This document shows, one piece after another, positions 8,187-16,398 of a stretch of 64,000 nt of DNA. This DNA comes from Clostridiales bacterium (GTDB lineage Bacteria; Bacillota; Clostridia; Lachnospirales; Lachnospiraceae). Location: contig JAHZHN010000005.1 of the NCBI GenBank assembly GCA_019420275.1, positions 62,001 to 126,000 on the forward strand, written 5' to 3'. Within the stretch, counting starts at the first letter, position 1; every line of letters begins with the position of its first letter. The notes below the pieces were generated by a model, which was not told the origin of the DNA, made no database searches, and saw only the letters and a list, made by a program, of their open reading frames with translations. Made by a program: the position numbers and the translations under genes.

Positions 8187-10967
8187 ATGTTGAATTATGA
8201 GAGAGGATCAGAATGGAGAAGATGGGATTTACATATTCATTCGCCGCAAACATTGAAAAATGATCAGTATGAAGGTAAGACAGTAGACGAAAAGTGGAAC
8301 AATTTTTATAATACTATTGTTGATTATATTGGGGAGGGAACGGATCCACTTAAAACGATTGAGGTAATTGGAATTACAGATTATCTATCAATAGATAATT
8401 ACAACAAAGTGATGAAAGACAGCAGACTTCCGGACGCCATAAAGCTTGTTTTACCGAATGTCGAATTACGGATGGTACCTTTTGCGAAAACTGCTCCTGT
8501 AAATATCCATTGTATTTTTGATCCAATTTATGCCGATAGTTTGGAAAGTAGATTTTTTGGTAAACTTAAGTTTTCATTTGGTGGAAGTTCATACAGTGCT
8601 GTACATGATGAATTGATACGATTGGGGAGAGATTACAAAAACGATAAAACGCTTTCTGAAGATCAGGCTTACATTGCTGGAGTCAATCAGTTTGTTTTGG
8701 AATTTTCAAACTTGAAGAAAATTTTTGACGAAGACCAGGAGTTGAGAGAGCATTGTATTATTGTTGTGTCAAATAGTAGTGGTGATGGGGTCTCCGGTGT
8801 TGTTGAACATTCAGCATACTTTCTAGGTGATGTTTCCCAGATGGACGCAACAAGAAGAGCTGTCTATCAATTTGCTGACATGATCTTTTCCGCAAAAGAT
8901 TCAGATATTAAATACTTCGTTGGCGATTCAGCAGATGATTGCAAAATGGTAATACAAAAGTGTGGTTCATTAAAACCGTGCATTCATGGATCAGATGCTC
9001 ATTCTTGTAAAAAGCTGTTTGAACCAAATAATAAAAGATATTGTTGGATTAAGGCAGATCCTACTTTTAATGGCTTTAGGCAAATCCTTTATGAGCCAAA
9101 AGATAGAGTATGTATTTCTCCAATAAAACCAGAAATGAAACCAGATTATCAAGTGATTGACAGAGTGGAAATATTAGATCAGGAATTTGCCCCTACTCCC
9201 ATTTATTTTAATGATAGGCTGACATATATTATTGGTGGTAAGTCAACAGGAAAATCACTGCTGTTACATAATATGGCATTGGCAATTGATCCGATTCAGG
9301 TATCTGAAAAAATTGGTATCACTAAGAATAGCAATAAGACAATAACAGATGTGAAAGTTTATTGGAAGGATGGGGCGATCAGCCAAAAGAATGCTAATTC
9401 ACAAGAACACAAAATTGTATATATTCCGCAAACCTATTTGAATCGACTTTCAGATGAGCATGAGGAATTAACTGAAATTGATGAAATTATTCATGATATT
9501 GTAATGCTTAATTCTGATGCAAAAAACTCATATGATGGGCTGAATCAGAGACTGGGAGATTTAAAATCGGAAATTGATAGAATAATTTATACCTTGATCC
9601 AACAGTATACAGACTGGCAAACACAGTTGAAGTCACTTGTCGAAATTGGGACAAAAATAGGTATTGAAAAGGAGATAAAAAAATTAAAAGACGAAAAGGA
9701 AAAGTTATCAAAAGAATTATCTCTATCTGAAGAGGAAATAAGCATATATGACGAAACAAATAAAGAGATATCCTTACTAGATAGTAGTATAAATGCTCTA
9801 GAAAAGTATATTGAAATTATAGAAGGAATTCAATCGCTAGTAATACTTGCGGATGAAGATTACGATCTTTCTGAGGACTTGTTACTAAAAATAAAAAGTT
9901 CCGAGAAAAGGGCTGTGCAAGCAGCAGATGAAGTATGGGATAAGGACAAACAGGTGCTGCTTAATGATTTACGGGGAAATTTAGAAAAAATAAAACACAG
10001 ACGTGCTGAAAAAGAGGCAATTACGAAGTCACTTTCAGTCAAAATTTCCGAAAATGAAGCCATACAGAAATTGTCTGAAGCAGTAAAGCAAGAAGAAAAA
10101 AAATTGGTTAAATTCGTTGATGTTGAGACCCAAACAAAGAAAATTGAAAAAAAATACAATGAGCTATTACAGCAGCTTACAGCTAAATTCTTGAAATATC
10201 GTGAGCTTCATCAAGTATATGCTGATGCAATTAACGAGAATAAGGCGTTAGCGACAGAAGATTTGGAGTTTTCTGCAGAAGCTCCCTTCCGCAAAGAAGC
10301 ATTTACTCAAGAAATTCAGTCCTGTTTTGATCGTCGTACTTCATTTAGGAGTTATATCGATTTAGAAAAATACGATGAATCCTGGGTTACAGTAGACAAT
10401 GTATCTAAATTGATAAATGCAATTATAAATGGGACTATACACCTTATTAGGAACAAAACACCGGAAAATGTTTTGCGAGAGTTATTAGGAGATTGGTATA
10501 ATTCTACCTATAAGGTTAGCATGGATGGAGATTTAATTGACGAAATGTCTCCGGGGAAAAAAGCCCTGGTTTTACTCAAAATGTTGATAAGTCTTGCAGA
10601 GAGTACTTGTCCTATTCTTGTTGATCAGCCAGAAGATGATCTGGATAATCGCTCTATTTTTGATGAACTTATACCTTTTATTAAAAAGAAAAAGATTATG
10701 CGACAAATTATTGTGGTTACCCATAATGCTAATGTAGTTTTAGGGGCGGATTCTGATGAAGTAATAGTAGCTAATCAAAATGGGAAAAATTCTCCGAATA
10801 GAGAATTTCGTTTTGAGTATCGTTCGGGTTCGATAGAAGATGATTTGCCTGAAGAATCTGGAAGGATAGATACACTTGGAAAACAAGGAATTCAGCAACA
10901 GATATGCGATATCCTTGAAGGAGGAAAGTCCGCATTTGATCTGCGTAAACATAAATATCGGATTTAA
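8187..10967 (+). CDS. TrlF-like PHP-domain plus SMC/ABC-type ATPase
   Basis: 926 aa. Starts at an ATG with GAGAGGG upstream, 12 nt after brxL, so probably co-transcribed with BREX. The N-terminal PHP-type phosphoesterase fold shows WDLHIHSP near residue 13 (metal-binding HxH), GITDYLS, and GSDAHS near 270. Then come a P-loop IIGGKSTGKSLLL near 350, a long charged coiled coil (about 430-700) and Walker B PILVDQPEDDLDN near 810 followed by VVTHNANV. This is the layout of the TrlF family of AAA-like ATPases, found repeatedly near defence genes. The biochemical role is not established; a plausible inference is ATP-gated nucleic-acid cleavage by the PHP domain. Confidence 0.85.
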   Translation: MLNYERGSEWRRWDLHIHSPQTLKNDQYEGKTVDEKWNNFYNTIVDYIGEGTDPLKTIEVIGITDYLSIDNYNKVMKDSRLPDAIKLVLPNVELRMVPFAKTAPVNIHCIFDPIYADSLESRFFGKLKFSFGGSSYSAVHDELIRLGRDYKNDKTLSEDQAYIAGVNQFVLEFSNLKKIFDEDQELREHCIIVVSNSSGDGVSGVVEHSAYFLGDVSQMDATRRAVYQFADMIFSAKDSDIKYFVGDSADDCKMVIQKCGSLKPCIHGSDAHSCKKLFEPNNKRYCWIKADPTFNGFRQILYEPKDRVCISPIKPEMKPDYQVIDRVEILDQEFAPTPIYFNDRLTYIIGGKSTGKSLLLHNMALAIDPIQVSEKIGITKNSNKTITDVKVYWKDGAISQKNANSQEHKIVYIPQTYLNRLSDEHEELTEIDEIIHDIVMLNSDAKNSYDGLNQRLGDLKSEIDRIIYTLIQQYTDWQTQLKSLVEIGTKIGIEKEIKKLKDEKEKLSKELSLSEEEISIYDETNKEISLLDSSINALEKYIEIIEGIQSLVILADEDYDLSEDLLLKIKSSEKRAVQAADEVWDKDKQVLLNDLRGNLEKIKHRRAEKEAITKSLSVKISENEAIQKLSEAVKQEEKKLVKFVDVETQTKKIEKKYNELLQQLTAKFLKYRELHQVYADAINENKALATEDLEFSAEAPFRKEAFTQEIQSCFDRRTSFRSYIDLEKYDESWVTVDNVSKLINAIINGTIHLIRNKTPENVLRELLGDWYNSTYKVSMDGDLIDEMSPGKKALVLLKMLISLAESTCPILVDQPEDDLDNRSIFDELIPFIKKKKIMRQIIVVTHNANVVLGADSDEVIVANQNGKNSPNREFRFEYRSGSIEDDLPEESGRIDTLGKQGIQQQICDILEGGKSAFDLRKHKYRI

Positions 10968-11074
10968 GGTTTCAAGCTGGAAAAAGATTTGCTTAGTTGA
11001 AATTTTATTATTGTGAGTTTTCTAAAATTATTATATGGTTTTGTATGATATGATAAAGAAACTTGAAAAAGGTA

Positions 11075-11103
11075 TTGACAGTCAAAGACTGCCATGGTAT
11101 TTT
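11075..11103 (+). promoter_or_regulatory. Candidate sigma-A promoter for the 55-aa ORF and HEPN-like gene
   Basis: TTGACA (11075-11080), 17-nt spacer, TATTTT (11098-11103). The leader after it carries a CCAG/CTGG hairpin and runs about 80 nt to the 55-aa ORF. This is the only clear promoter-like site in the 218-bp gap after the TrlF-like gene, suggesting that the next two genes form their own unit. Confidence 0.5.
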
Positions 11104-11185
11104 ATAGTGTTCCAGTGAAAGCTGGATGGGGGCAACATAGGCTACCATATATTTTCAGGGCTTGGCTTAGGAAGGAGGTAGTGCT

Positions 11186-11353
11186 ATGAACTGCACGGTC
11201 ACCATTGACTGGAAGTTTGTCGTTGCTCTCGGCGCGGCAGCAGTAGGAACCATTTTTGCTGTGAAGATGGATGCCTCTGCAGTTGAGCGGGTGTCAATCC
11301 ACGCGATTGATGCTGGCAGGGAGTATGCGCTTGCTGGAAACAGCGAGCGTTAG
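11186..11353 (+). CDS. Small one-helix protein upstream of HEPN-like gene (55 aa)
   Basis: ATG at 11186 with an excellent AAGGAGG site (11172-11178) 7 nt upstream; TAG at 11351. The protein begins MNCTVTIDWKF, followed by one hydrophobic segment (about 11-27, VVALGAAAVGTIFAVKM) and a polar C-terminal tail ending AGNSER. The strong ribosome site and upstream promoter argue that it is real. I do not recognise the family. It is 79 nt upstream of the chosen start of the 664-aa gene and probably in the same transcript; it could be a membrane partner, an antitoxin-like partner or a leader peptide. Confidence 0.55.
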   Translation: MNCTVTIDWKFVVALGAAAVGTIFAVKMDASAVERVSIHAIDAGREYALAGNSER

Positions 11354-11432
11354 CTCCGACATATGGCTGTACAGGGCATGTAATCTTTTGAAATTGCGTG
11401 CCTTTTTTACTACACGGAGAGGAATAGTGGAC

Positions 11433-13427
11433 ATGAAAGGAATATCTGAAAAGGACGAAGAAAATATCCTTTCTATGAGGGGCAATATACAAGTTGGACT
11501 TCAGAGTATTAACTTTGACGGAAATTGGTATGAGGAGTATCTTGGCTGGAGAGAAGACGATAAAAATCATTTTGATTCTTTACTGACGATAAATGATCCG
11601 TTTAATTTGTCCTGTGTTGGTGATTGTAATAAGTTTGATCTTACGGATTCAAAAGATCTTAGAAACTTGGATATATTTTGTATGTCCGTTTTTTTATCTG
11701 AAATGGTTCGACAGATTACAAAGCAGGTATTTGAAGATGTCCGGAGAGAGAGAGCAAGAGACAACAAAGTAAAACGGATAGAGCAATATTTTGAACTGTT
11801 AAAGGGTGTTGTAGAAAATCCAGGACTCTCGGGATGCATTGTCACGCTAAATGATCTTGCGAAGAAACAGATGGTCTTATCTGGATCACGATCAGTAGAT
11901 TTTTATGCAGCATTCTTTTCTCTTAGAGAGATCTTGAGGAGAAAATCCACGGAGTCACTATACCTTCTGTTTACATATTGGAGAATTGAAAAATCTAGAA
12001 AGTCGTTGAAGGAACTGACAAATTCACTCATAGAGTATATACAGACTTACTTTGATGAATTTGATAAGGATTCGGAGATGCATTTATATTATCCGATGGA
12101 AGGCTTGATGTCGATAAACAAACTTGCTGCTGTTATGAGGTGGCTAGAACTTATAGCCTTCCATACAAATGGGATATTTGAAAAGTATCAGGACTTAAAG
12201 TGGCTTGTTCCTACTGACAGAATGGCTGATGACATCATAGAAACTAACCAAATTTCCCGGTTTGAAATGATGCAGTATAAGCGCATTTTCTCCGCTGATG
12301 ATGAAAAGATAGTTCAGCAGAAAGCTATTTGCAATCACGGGTACGCGATATGGATTAAGACCGTGGATGTTATGTATATCGTTAGTAATATATTTCAAAT
12401 TCTGTATCACTGTTCTGATGAAGATTTGAAAAAGATGGGTACCTCGAAGGCAGCAATGCTTGAAGGGTATGACAATATGGTAAAGGTCCGTGATTATTAC
12501 ACAGGAAAAGTATTTTTCCATCGAGTATACTTTCAGCTCGAGAGACATTATTTGGATTCTCAAGTTATGGTAGCACTGGAACAGGACGCGGAAGATTTTT
12601 TCAAATCAATTGATAATGTACTGGATTTTGTAAATGCAATAGCCAGTAACGATATAGAGAGCCTGATGCAGGCAAAACAGAAATATATCAGTACTATGGA
12701 AGGATATATGTCTGCGAACCAGAAGGATAAGCTTGATGCCTTAACTGCTCAGGTTGTAGATAAGATCAAGGCTACGGTTCAAAAACTGAGTATGTATGAT
12801 GAGCTCTATTGCGCAGTGTCAACAGAGTTTGTAAAATATGCGGCGGAATTGATGAAGCATCCACAGATATTCAGCTCATTGGTTTCCGCCGAATATTTAT
12901 ATCGCCAGTACGTGCTGAACAGGGCGCCAATCAATAACTTTGACTACAGCTGCATATCGATTATGTACTACATGTCGCTTGAGGATTTCATAAATAAACT
13001 AGTGTATATCCCTTATGCAAATGAGGTATTGTCAAAGATTAGTAAAAAGATTGTTAAAGATAAGAAGTGGAAGCGCGAACAGGCTGGTAAATACGTTTCT
13101 TCTGTTGGAGTCTTTTGGGATAAGCGACAAAGGCTTAAGAAATCTTGTGAGATAGGGGGATTGGGATACCTATTTGAAAGGGCTCCAGGCGAAGAGTACT
13201 TTAAGAAATTTCTGGAAGACCATTTTGGCGGAATTGATTTGGATCATGTTGTAAGGTTTGGAATGAAATTGAAAGATGTAGCGCCAAGGAGAAATGATGC
13301 TGCACATGGAGGAAACTATTTAACGTACTTGGATGTTTGTAGAGATAAAGATAATGTTTATAACATTGCGATTAAGACCTATAGGGGGATGATATTAGAG
13401 TTTTTGGAAATTTGTTTTAATAGGTGA
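11433..13427 (+). CDS. Uncharacterised 664-aa protein with C-terminal HEPN-like RNDAAH motif
   Basis: The frame is open from 11271, but the first part overlaps the 55-aa ORF. ATG 11433 has GGAGAGG 10 nt upstream and was chosen. The protein is helical and charged, with no P-loop, membrane helices or named domain that I can identify. Near the C-terminus it has R620-N-D-A-A-H625-G-G, matching the Rx4H signature of HEPN ribonuclease domains (as in RloC, ApeA and abortive-infection proteins), in a helical context. It sits between a BREX/TrlF block and IS256/brxL debris, so a defence role with RNA cleavage as effector is a reasonable inference. I cannot assign it to a known system. Confidence 0.75.
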   Translation: MKGISEKDEENILSMRGNIQVGLQSINFDGNWYEEYLGWREDDKNHFDSLLTINDPFNLSCVGDCNKFDLTDSKDLRNLDIFCMSVFLSEMVRQITKQVFEDVRRERARDNKVKRIEQYFELLKGVVENPGLSGCIVTLNDLAKKQMVLSGSRSVDFYAAFFSLREILRRKSTESLYLLFTYWRIEKSRKSLKELTNSLIEYIQTYFDEFDKDSEMHLYYPMEGLMSINKLAAVMRWLELIAFHTNGIFEKYQDLKWLVPTDRMADDIIETNQISRFEMMQYKRIFSADDEKIVQQKAICNHGYAIWIKTVDVMYIVSNIFQILYHCSDEDLKKMGTSKAAMLEGYDNMVKVRDYYTGKVFFHRVYFQLERHYLDSQVMVALEQDAEDFFKSIDNVLDFVNAIASNDIESLMQAKQKYISTMEGYMSANQKDKLDALTAQVVDKIKATVQKLSMYDELYCAVSTEFVKYAAELMKHPQIFSSLVSAEYLYRQYVLNRAPINNFDYSCISIMYYMSLEDFINKLVYIPYANEVLSKISKKIVKDKKWKREQAGKYVSSVGVFWDKRQRLKKSCEIGGLGYLFERAPGEEYFKKFLEDHFGGIDLDHVVRFGMKLKDVAPRRNDAAHGGNYLTYLDVCRDKDNVYNIAIKTYRGMILEFLEICFNR

Positions 13428-13500
13428 ATTGCTCGTTTTCAGCCACAAAAATATGGCGGAAAATCTGTAGATCTATGTTGACACAAGCTGATGAAGAAGC

Positions 13501-13644
13501 GTATTTCCGAGCAATACAGAGCTGCTGAAAGCCCTGTATCTGGCTATATTTGAAGCCACTAAAAGATGAACTACCACCATCTGGAACTGGGGACAGGTCT
13601 ACAGCGAACGGAGTGCTATGTATGAGGGACGGCTTCCAGAATAA
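13501..13644 (+). mobile_element. IS256-family transposase remnant (last ~47 codons)
   Basis: In one frame the translation reads VFPSNTELLKALYLAIFEATK, a TGA where a Trp codon is expected, then TTTIWNWGQVYSE, AMYEGRLPE and a stop. This matches the conserved C-terminal end of IS256-type (mutator) transposases (LLKALYLA, WTxxIRNWGxVY, MYEGRL). The rest of the gene is missing upstream, where the HEPN-like gene ends at 13427. It is a dead scar marking a past insertion or deletion at the edge of the BREX island. I see no terminal inverted repeats. Confidence 0.72.
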
Positions 13645-13732
13645 AAGAACAGTTTGGTTAAAGCAGGCGGGAAATGCGCCTGTTATTGATATACTATCTC
13701 TTGGATGGTATATATAAAACAAAGGTGGAATG

Positions 13733-14139
13733 GGATGTGTAAATCCAGATCAAGTTTATACCATTTCTCAGGTGGATAATAGAATGCTTGGTGTTTTCCA
13801 GTTGGAGAGGCAGATGATCCCGAGCAATGGAAGATTAGAGAGAACTGGTATTGGTAATGATTGTGATGCAAAAGAATCTAAAATACAGCTTTCAATTTCC
13901 TAAAAGCTAATGGAAATTGTATCAGTGGCTCTATTCGTATTACAACAAAAGATTATATTATTAAGTATCAAGATTTGTAAAGAATTGGCATAACTGGCAA
14001 GGTGGCTCTTCTAACATTGATTGATATGTGATCAATAGCACTTGATAAGCCAATGCTCAGTGGTCTTGCTGTACTTGGCGAAATTAGCATCAGTGGAACA
14101 ATGATGAAGGTGGATGAGTTGGCCAGTTTATTAGATTGA
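13733..14139 (+). pseudogene. Decayed second copy of brxL (Lon-like domain fragment)
   Basis: Translation of about 135 codons aligns with the C-terminal part of BrxL at 6039-8174: CVNPDQVYTISQ, MLGVFQLERQM, RTGIGNDCDAKES, then after a frameshift near 13885 KANGNCISGS, TTKDYIIKYQDL, and finally LAVLGEISISGTMMKVDELA. It contains one frameshift and at least two internal stops. The DNA differs widely from the intact brxL, so it is not a recent tandem copy but a remnant of another BREX locus. Nothing of pglX or pglZ accompanies it here. Confidence 0.85.
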
Positions 14140-14381
14140 CTATTTTATGTATAAAAATCTTGAAGAAAAATATAAGCTGAGAGTAGAGAATTTGTTAATA
14201 TTATTAACATATTGATAGAATTTTTTGACTTTTGATAAGTTTAAATTTTAGCTTTTGAATTTAAACTAGTGTGACATGATATTTTCATGTACTTTACAAA
14301 TTAGGCCCATCATTGGTTCAAGATTTTCTCTCTATTTCTATATCCAACATAAAAAAATCTGAAAAAAATTAGCCAAAAGTG

Positions 14382-14410
14382 TTGACATTGATAATAATAG
14401 GTGTTATAGT
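14382..14410 (+). promoter_or_regulatory. Sigma-A promoter of first hsp20
   Basis: TTGACA (14382-14387), 17 nt, TATAGT (14405-14410). The surroundings and 5' leader (GAACAAAGGA..GGTAC..GGATCC) closely match those of the second hsp20 at 26344-26372. Unlike that copy, the sequence over the -35 does not form a CIRCE inverted repeat: TTAGC is present but the second arm is lost. The stretch 14140-14380 otherwise holds nothing that I recognise. Confidence 0.8.
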
Positions 14411-14534
14411 ACATACAGAACAAAGGAGAAGGTACCAAGAAGGTATGGATCCTGAGTTTATCAGCCGATGATAAATCGACCAAATGTGCATCAACATGCA
14501 GCATACATTATTATAAGTAAAGGAGAGATGAGTT

Positions 14535-14972
14535 ATGATGATGCCTAGTATTTTTGGAGAAGATTTATTAAATGATTGGATGGATTTTTCCTTCCCAGAT
14601 ATTGATAAGAAATTGTACGGAAAACGTGCAAATCAGATCATGAAGACAGATGTAAAAGAAACCGATACAGGTTATGAAGTAGATATCGATCTTCCTGGAT
14701 TTAAAAAGGAAGATGTCAAAGCAGAATTACATGATGGATATTTGACGATCAGTGCAGCGAAGAATGTAAATCAGGATGAGAAGAAAGAAGACGGCAAGTA
14801 TATCAGGAAAGAACGTTTTTCTGGAAACATGAGCCGAAGCTTCTATGTTGGTGAGAATATCACCCAGGAAGACATTCATGCAAAATATGAAGATGGAATC
14901 CTGAGACTGACAGTTCCAAAGAAAGAGGGAAAGAAAGTCGAGCAGAAGAATTACATTAACATTGAAGGCTGA
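14535..14972 (+). CDS. Hsp20/alpha-crystallin small heat-shock protein (copy 1)
   Basis: 145 aa. Start at 14535 with AAAGGAGAG upstream. The alpha-crystallin domain runs from about residue 35 to 135: TDVKETDTGYEVDIDLPGF, then KEDVKAELHDGYLTI and the C-terminal GILRLTVPKKE, with a closing INIEG. These holdases bind unfolding proteins without ATP. A close paralogue lies 12 kb downstream (26471-26905). The long leader is also conserved between the two. Copy 1 has its own terminator at 15000-15054 and no dnaJ behind it. Confidence 0.95.
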   Translation: MMMPSIFGEDLLNDWMDFSFPDIDKKLYGKRANQIMKTDVKETDTGYEVDIDLPGFKKEDVKAELHDGYLTISAAKNVNQDEKKEDGKYIRKERFSGNMSRSFYVGENITQEDIHAKYEDGILRLTVPKKEGKKVEQKNYINIEG

Positions 14973-14999
14973 TTTTAAAAATATAAATCCCTGAATGAA

Positions 15000-15054
15000 A
15001 GAGTCATTGCAAAGAAGGTGGGTTTCCCATCAACAGAGCAATGGCTCTTTTTTT
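15000..15054 (+). terminator. Intrinsic terminator after hsp20 copy 1
   Basis: Stem arms AGAGTCATTGC (15000-15010) and GCAATGGCTCT (15038-15048), one G-U pair, loop with a second small GGTGGG/CCCATC stem, then a run of Ts. Confidence 0.85.
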
Positions 15055-15093
15055 GATTTTTTTGCCCATTATTTATAATCTCGGAAAATGGCT

Positions 15094-15110
15094 GGCAGAG
15101 GGACTCTGCC
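15094..15110 (-). terminator. Short perfect hairpin downstream of the araC-type gene
   Basis: GGCAGAG-GGA-CTCTGCC, a 7-bp stem with a 3-nt loop, 46 nt beyond the end of the minus-strand AraC gene. The T-tract on that strand is interrupted, so termination is only possible. Confidence 0.35.
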
Positions 15111-15155
15111 TATATATAAACGAAAATATAAGATTAGTGGAAATTTAGTTTAGTC

Positions 15156-15956
15156 TTATCGGCACCCCAATTGCTGGAGGAGACTGCTGACGTTTGTAAA
15201 TACTAGTTTTTTATAAGAACGATTCATATGCGATAAATCATAATACCCACTGTCCCAGGCAATCTCACTAAGGGATAAATTTTTATTTTGGCTGGCAGTT
15301 ACTAACGATCTTTGAAACCTGACGATTTCAGATAAATAAACGGGGCTGTATCCTAAAGATTTCTTGCAGATTCGCTGTAGTTGTCTGGGGCTGTAGTTCG
15401 TTTTTTGAGCCAGCTGATTGATTGAAAATTTTTCTTTGTGATTTAAAGTGTGGTGTGTAATAGTAGAAATGACATCTAGATAAATACCATTATTCTTTAC
15501 AAAATCTGTAAAGAAATTTAAGCATATATGCACTTTTTCCTCAAAGGTCATACAGGATGAAATTGACTTGAAATATGAGTAATATTTATTAAGATCATTA
15601 GTACAATCATATACTTCGTTGCTCGTAACAGCTTTATTATAGCCAAAGTTAAAGGACATATAAGGATAAATATCGATGATGATGGAATCTGTTTCATCAA
15701 AGATAACATTTTGATATTTTGGAAATGAACCCCTGAAATTAACATATTCAGGAGAATTGATATATGCAATTTCTATGCTGGATAAACAGGAAGGAACAAT
15801 GTCAGCAGATTCTTTATATCCTCTGGCCCCATGAAGTTCATAGATATCGTATATAATTCCGAATAGAGGATGATCCTTAGGAATTATGTATTTATGATAA
15901 TCTGACTTATGTTCTAGATCAGGCTGCAAAAAAGTAAAATCAAGTTTCTCTGTCAT
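15156..15956 (-). CDS. AraC-family transcriptional regulator
   Basis: 266 aa. The C-terminal two-HTH AraC domain is clear (about 170-262): FSINQLAQKTNYSPRQLQRICKK followed by the second helix region LSEIAWDSGYYDLSHMNRSYKK. The N-terminal half is a sensor domain resembling no specific ligand family that I recognise. Start at 15956 has AGGGG about 9 nt upstream. It is divergent from the aminotransferase-permease pair at 16399-19839, the natural candidate target. No other regulator lies in this segment. Confidence 0.9.
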   Translation of the reverse strand: MTEKLDFTFLQPDLEHKSDYHKYIIPKDHPLFGIIYDIYELHGARGYKESADIVPSCLSSIEIAYINSPEYVNFRGSFPKYQNVIFDETDSIIIDIYPYMSFNFGYNKAVTSNEVYDCTNDLNKYYSYFKSISSCMTFEEKVHICLNFFTDFVKNNGIYLDVISTITHHTLNHKEKFSINQLAQKTNYSPRQLQRICKKSLGYSPVYLSEIVRFQRSLVTASQNKNLSLSEIAWDSGYYDLSHMNRSYKKLVFTNVSSLLQQLGCR

Positions 15957-15962
15957 ATCATA

Positions 15963-16157
15963 TTATCCCCTAAAATAATATAGGCATTTGTGAAAGGTAT
16001 TAACGATTCGTGTTCTATCTATATCAGTTATATGTTCATAGTCATTATGTATAGTTTTTTGAGCACGTTGTTTAAGAAACAGCATGCCCTCACTTTGGAT
16101 GAAAGCGGATCTTGTTTCCCGTAAAAAGAAGAGGATAGATTGATTCGTTAGGGCCAT
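15963..16157 (-). CDS. Possible 64-aa protein upstream of the araC-type gene (doubtful)
   Basis: Open frame on the same strand ending 6 nt before the AraC start. No ribosome site precedes its ATG and no family is recognised. The composition (MALTNQSILFFLRETRSAF) is not obviously random, so it may be a remnant or the translated leader of the regulator message. Listed mainly so that the gap is described. Confidence 0.22.
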   Translation of the reverse strand: MALTNQSILFFLRETRSAFIQSEGMLFLKQRAQKTIHNDYEHITDIDRTRIVNTFHKCLYYFRG

Positions 16158-16175
16158 GTGCTGTTAGGAAAACTA

Positions 16176-16207
16176 AAAGGGGCAGGAATTATTTTCTCTG
16201 CCCCTTT
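16176..16207. repeat. Strong inverted repeat between divergent units
   Basis: AAAGGGGCAG (16176-16185) and CTGCCCCTTT (16198-16207), a perfect 10-bp stem with a 12-nt loop. It could terminate leftward or rightward readthrough, or be an operator. The rest of 16208-16398 has only weak promoter-like sequence (TTGACA near 16273 without a good -10). Confidence 0.6.
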
Positions 16208-16398
16208 GCAATATGGAAACATTGTATACATAATAAAAGAATTTGTCAATAGAGATTGGCTTCACTTAATTTTGACAGTGCTTCATTTGAACTTTCATGT
16301 GAAGGAAGAAGACAAGAGGATGAGACAGAGATGTCGTTTTTTTACATATATCATTTTATGAAACGATGGTATTATGTTGTGCAAAGGAGGTAAGCGCT

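Noticed and set aside
14360..14400. CIRCE element at hsp20 copy 1
   Set aside because: Only the first five bases of the left arm remain and no matching right arm is found at 9-nt spacing.
16158..16361. 67-codon frame before the aminotransferase
   Set aside because: It starts inside an inverted repeat, has no ribosome site and resembles nothing.
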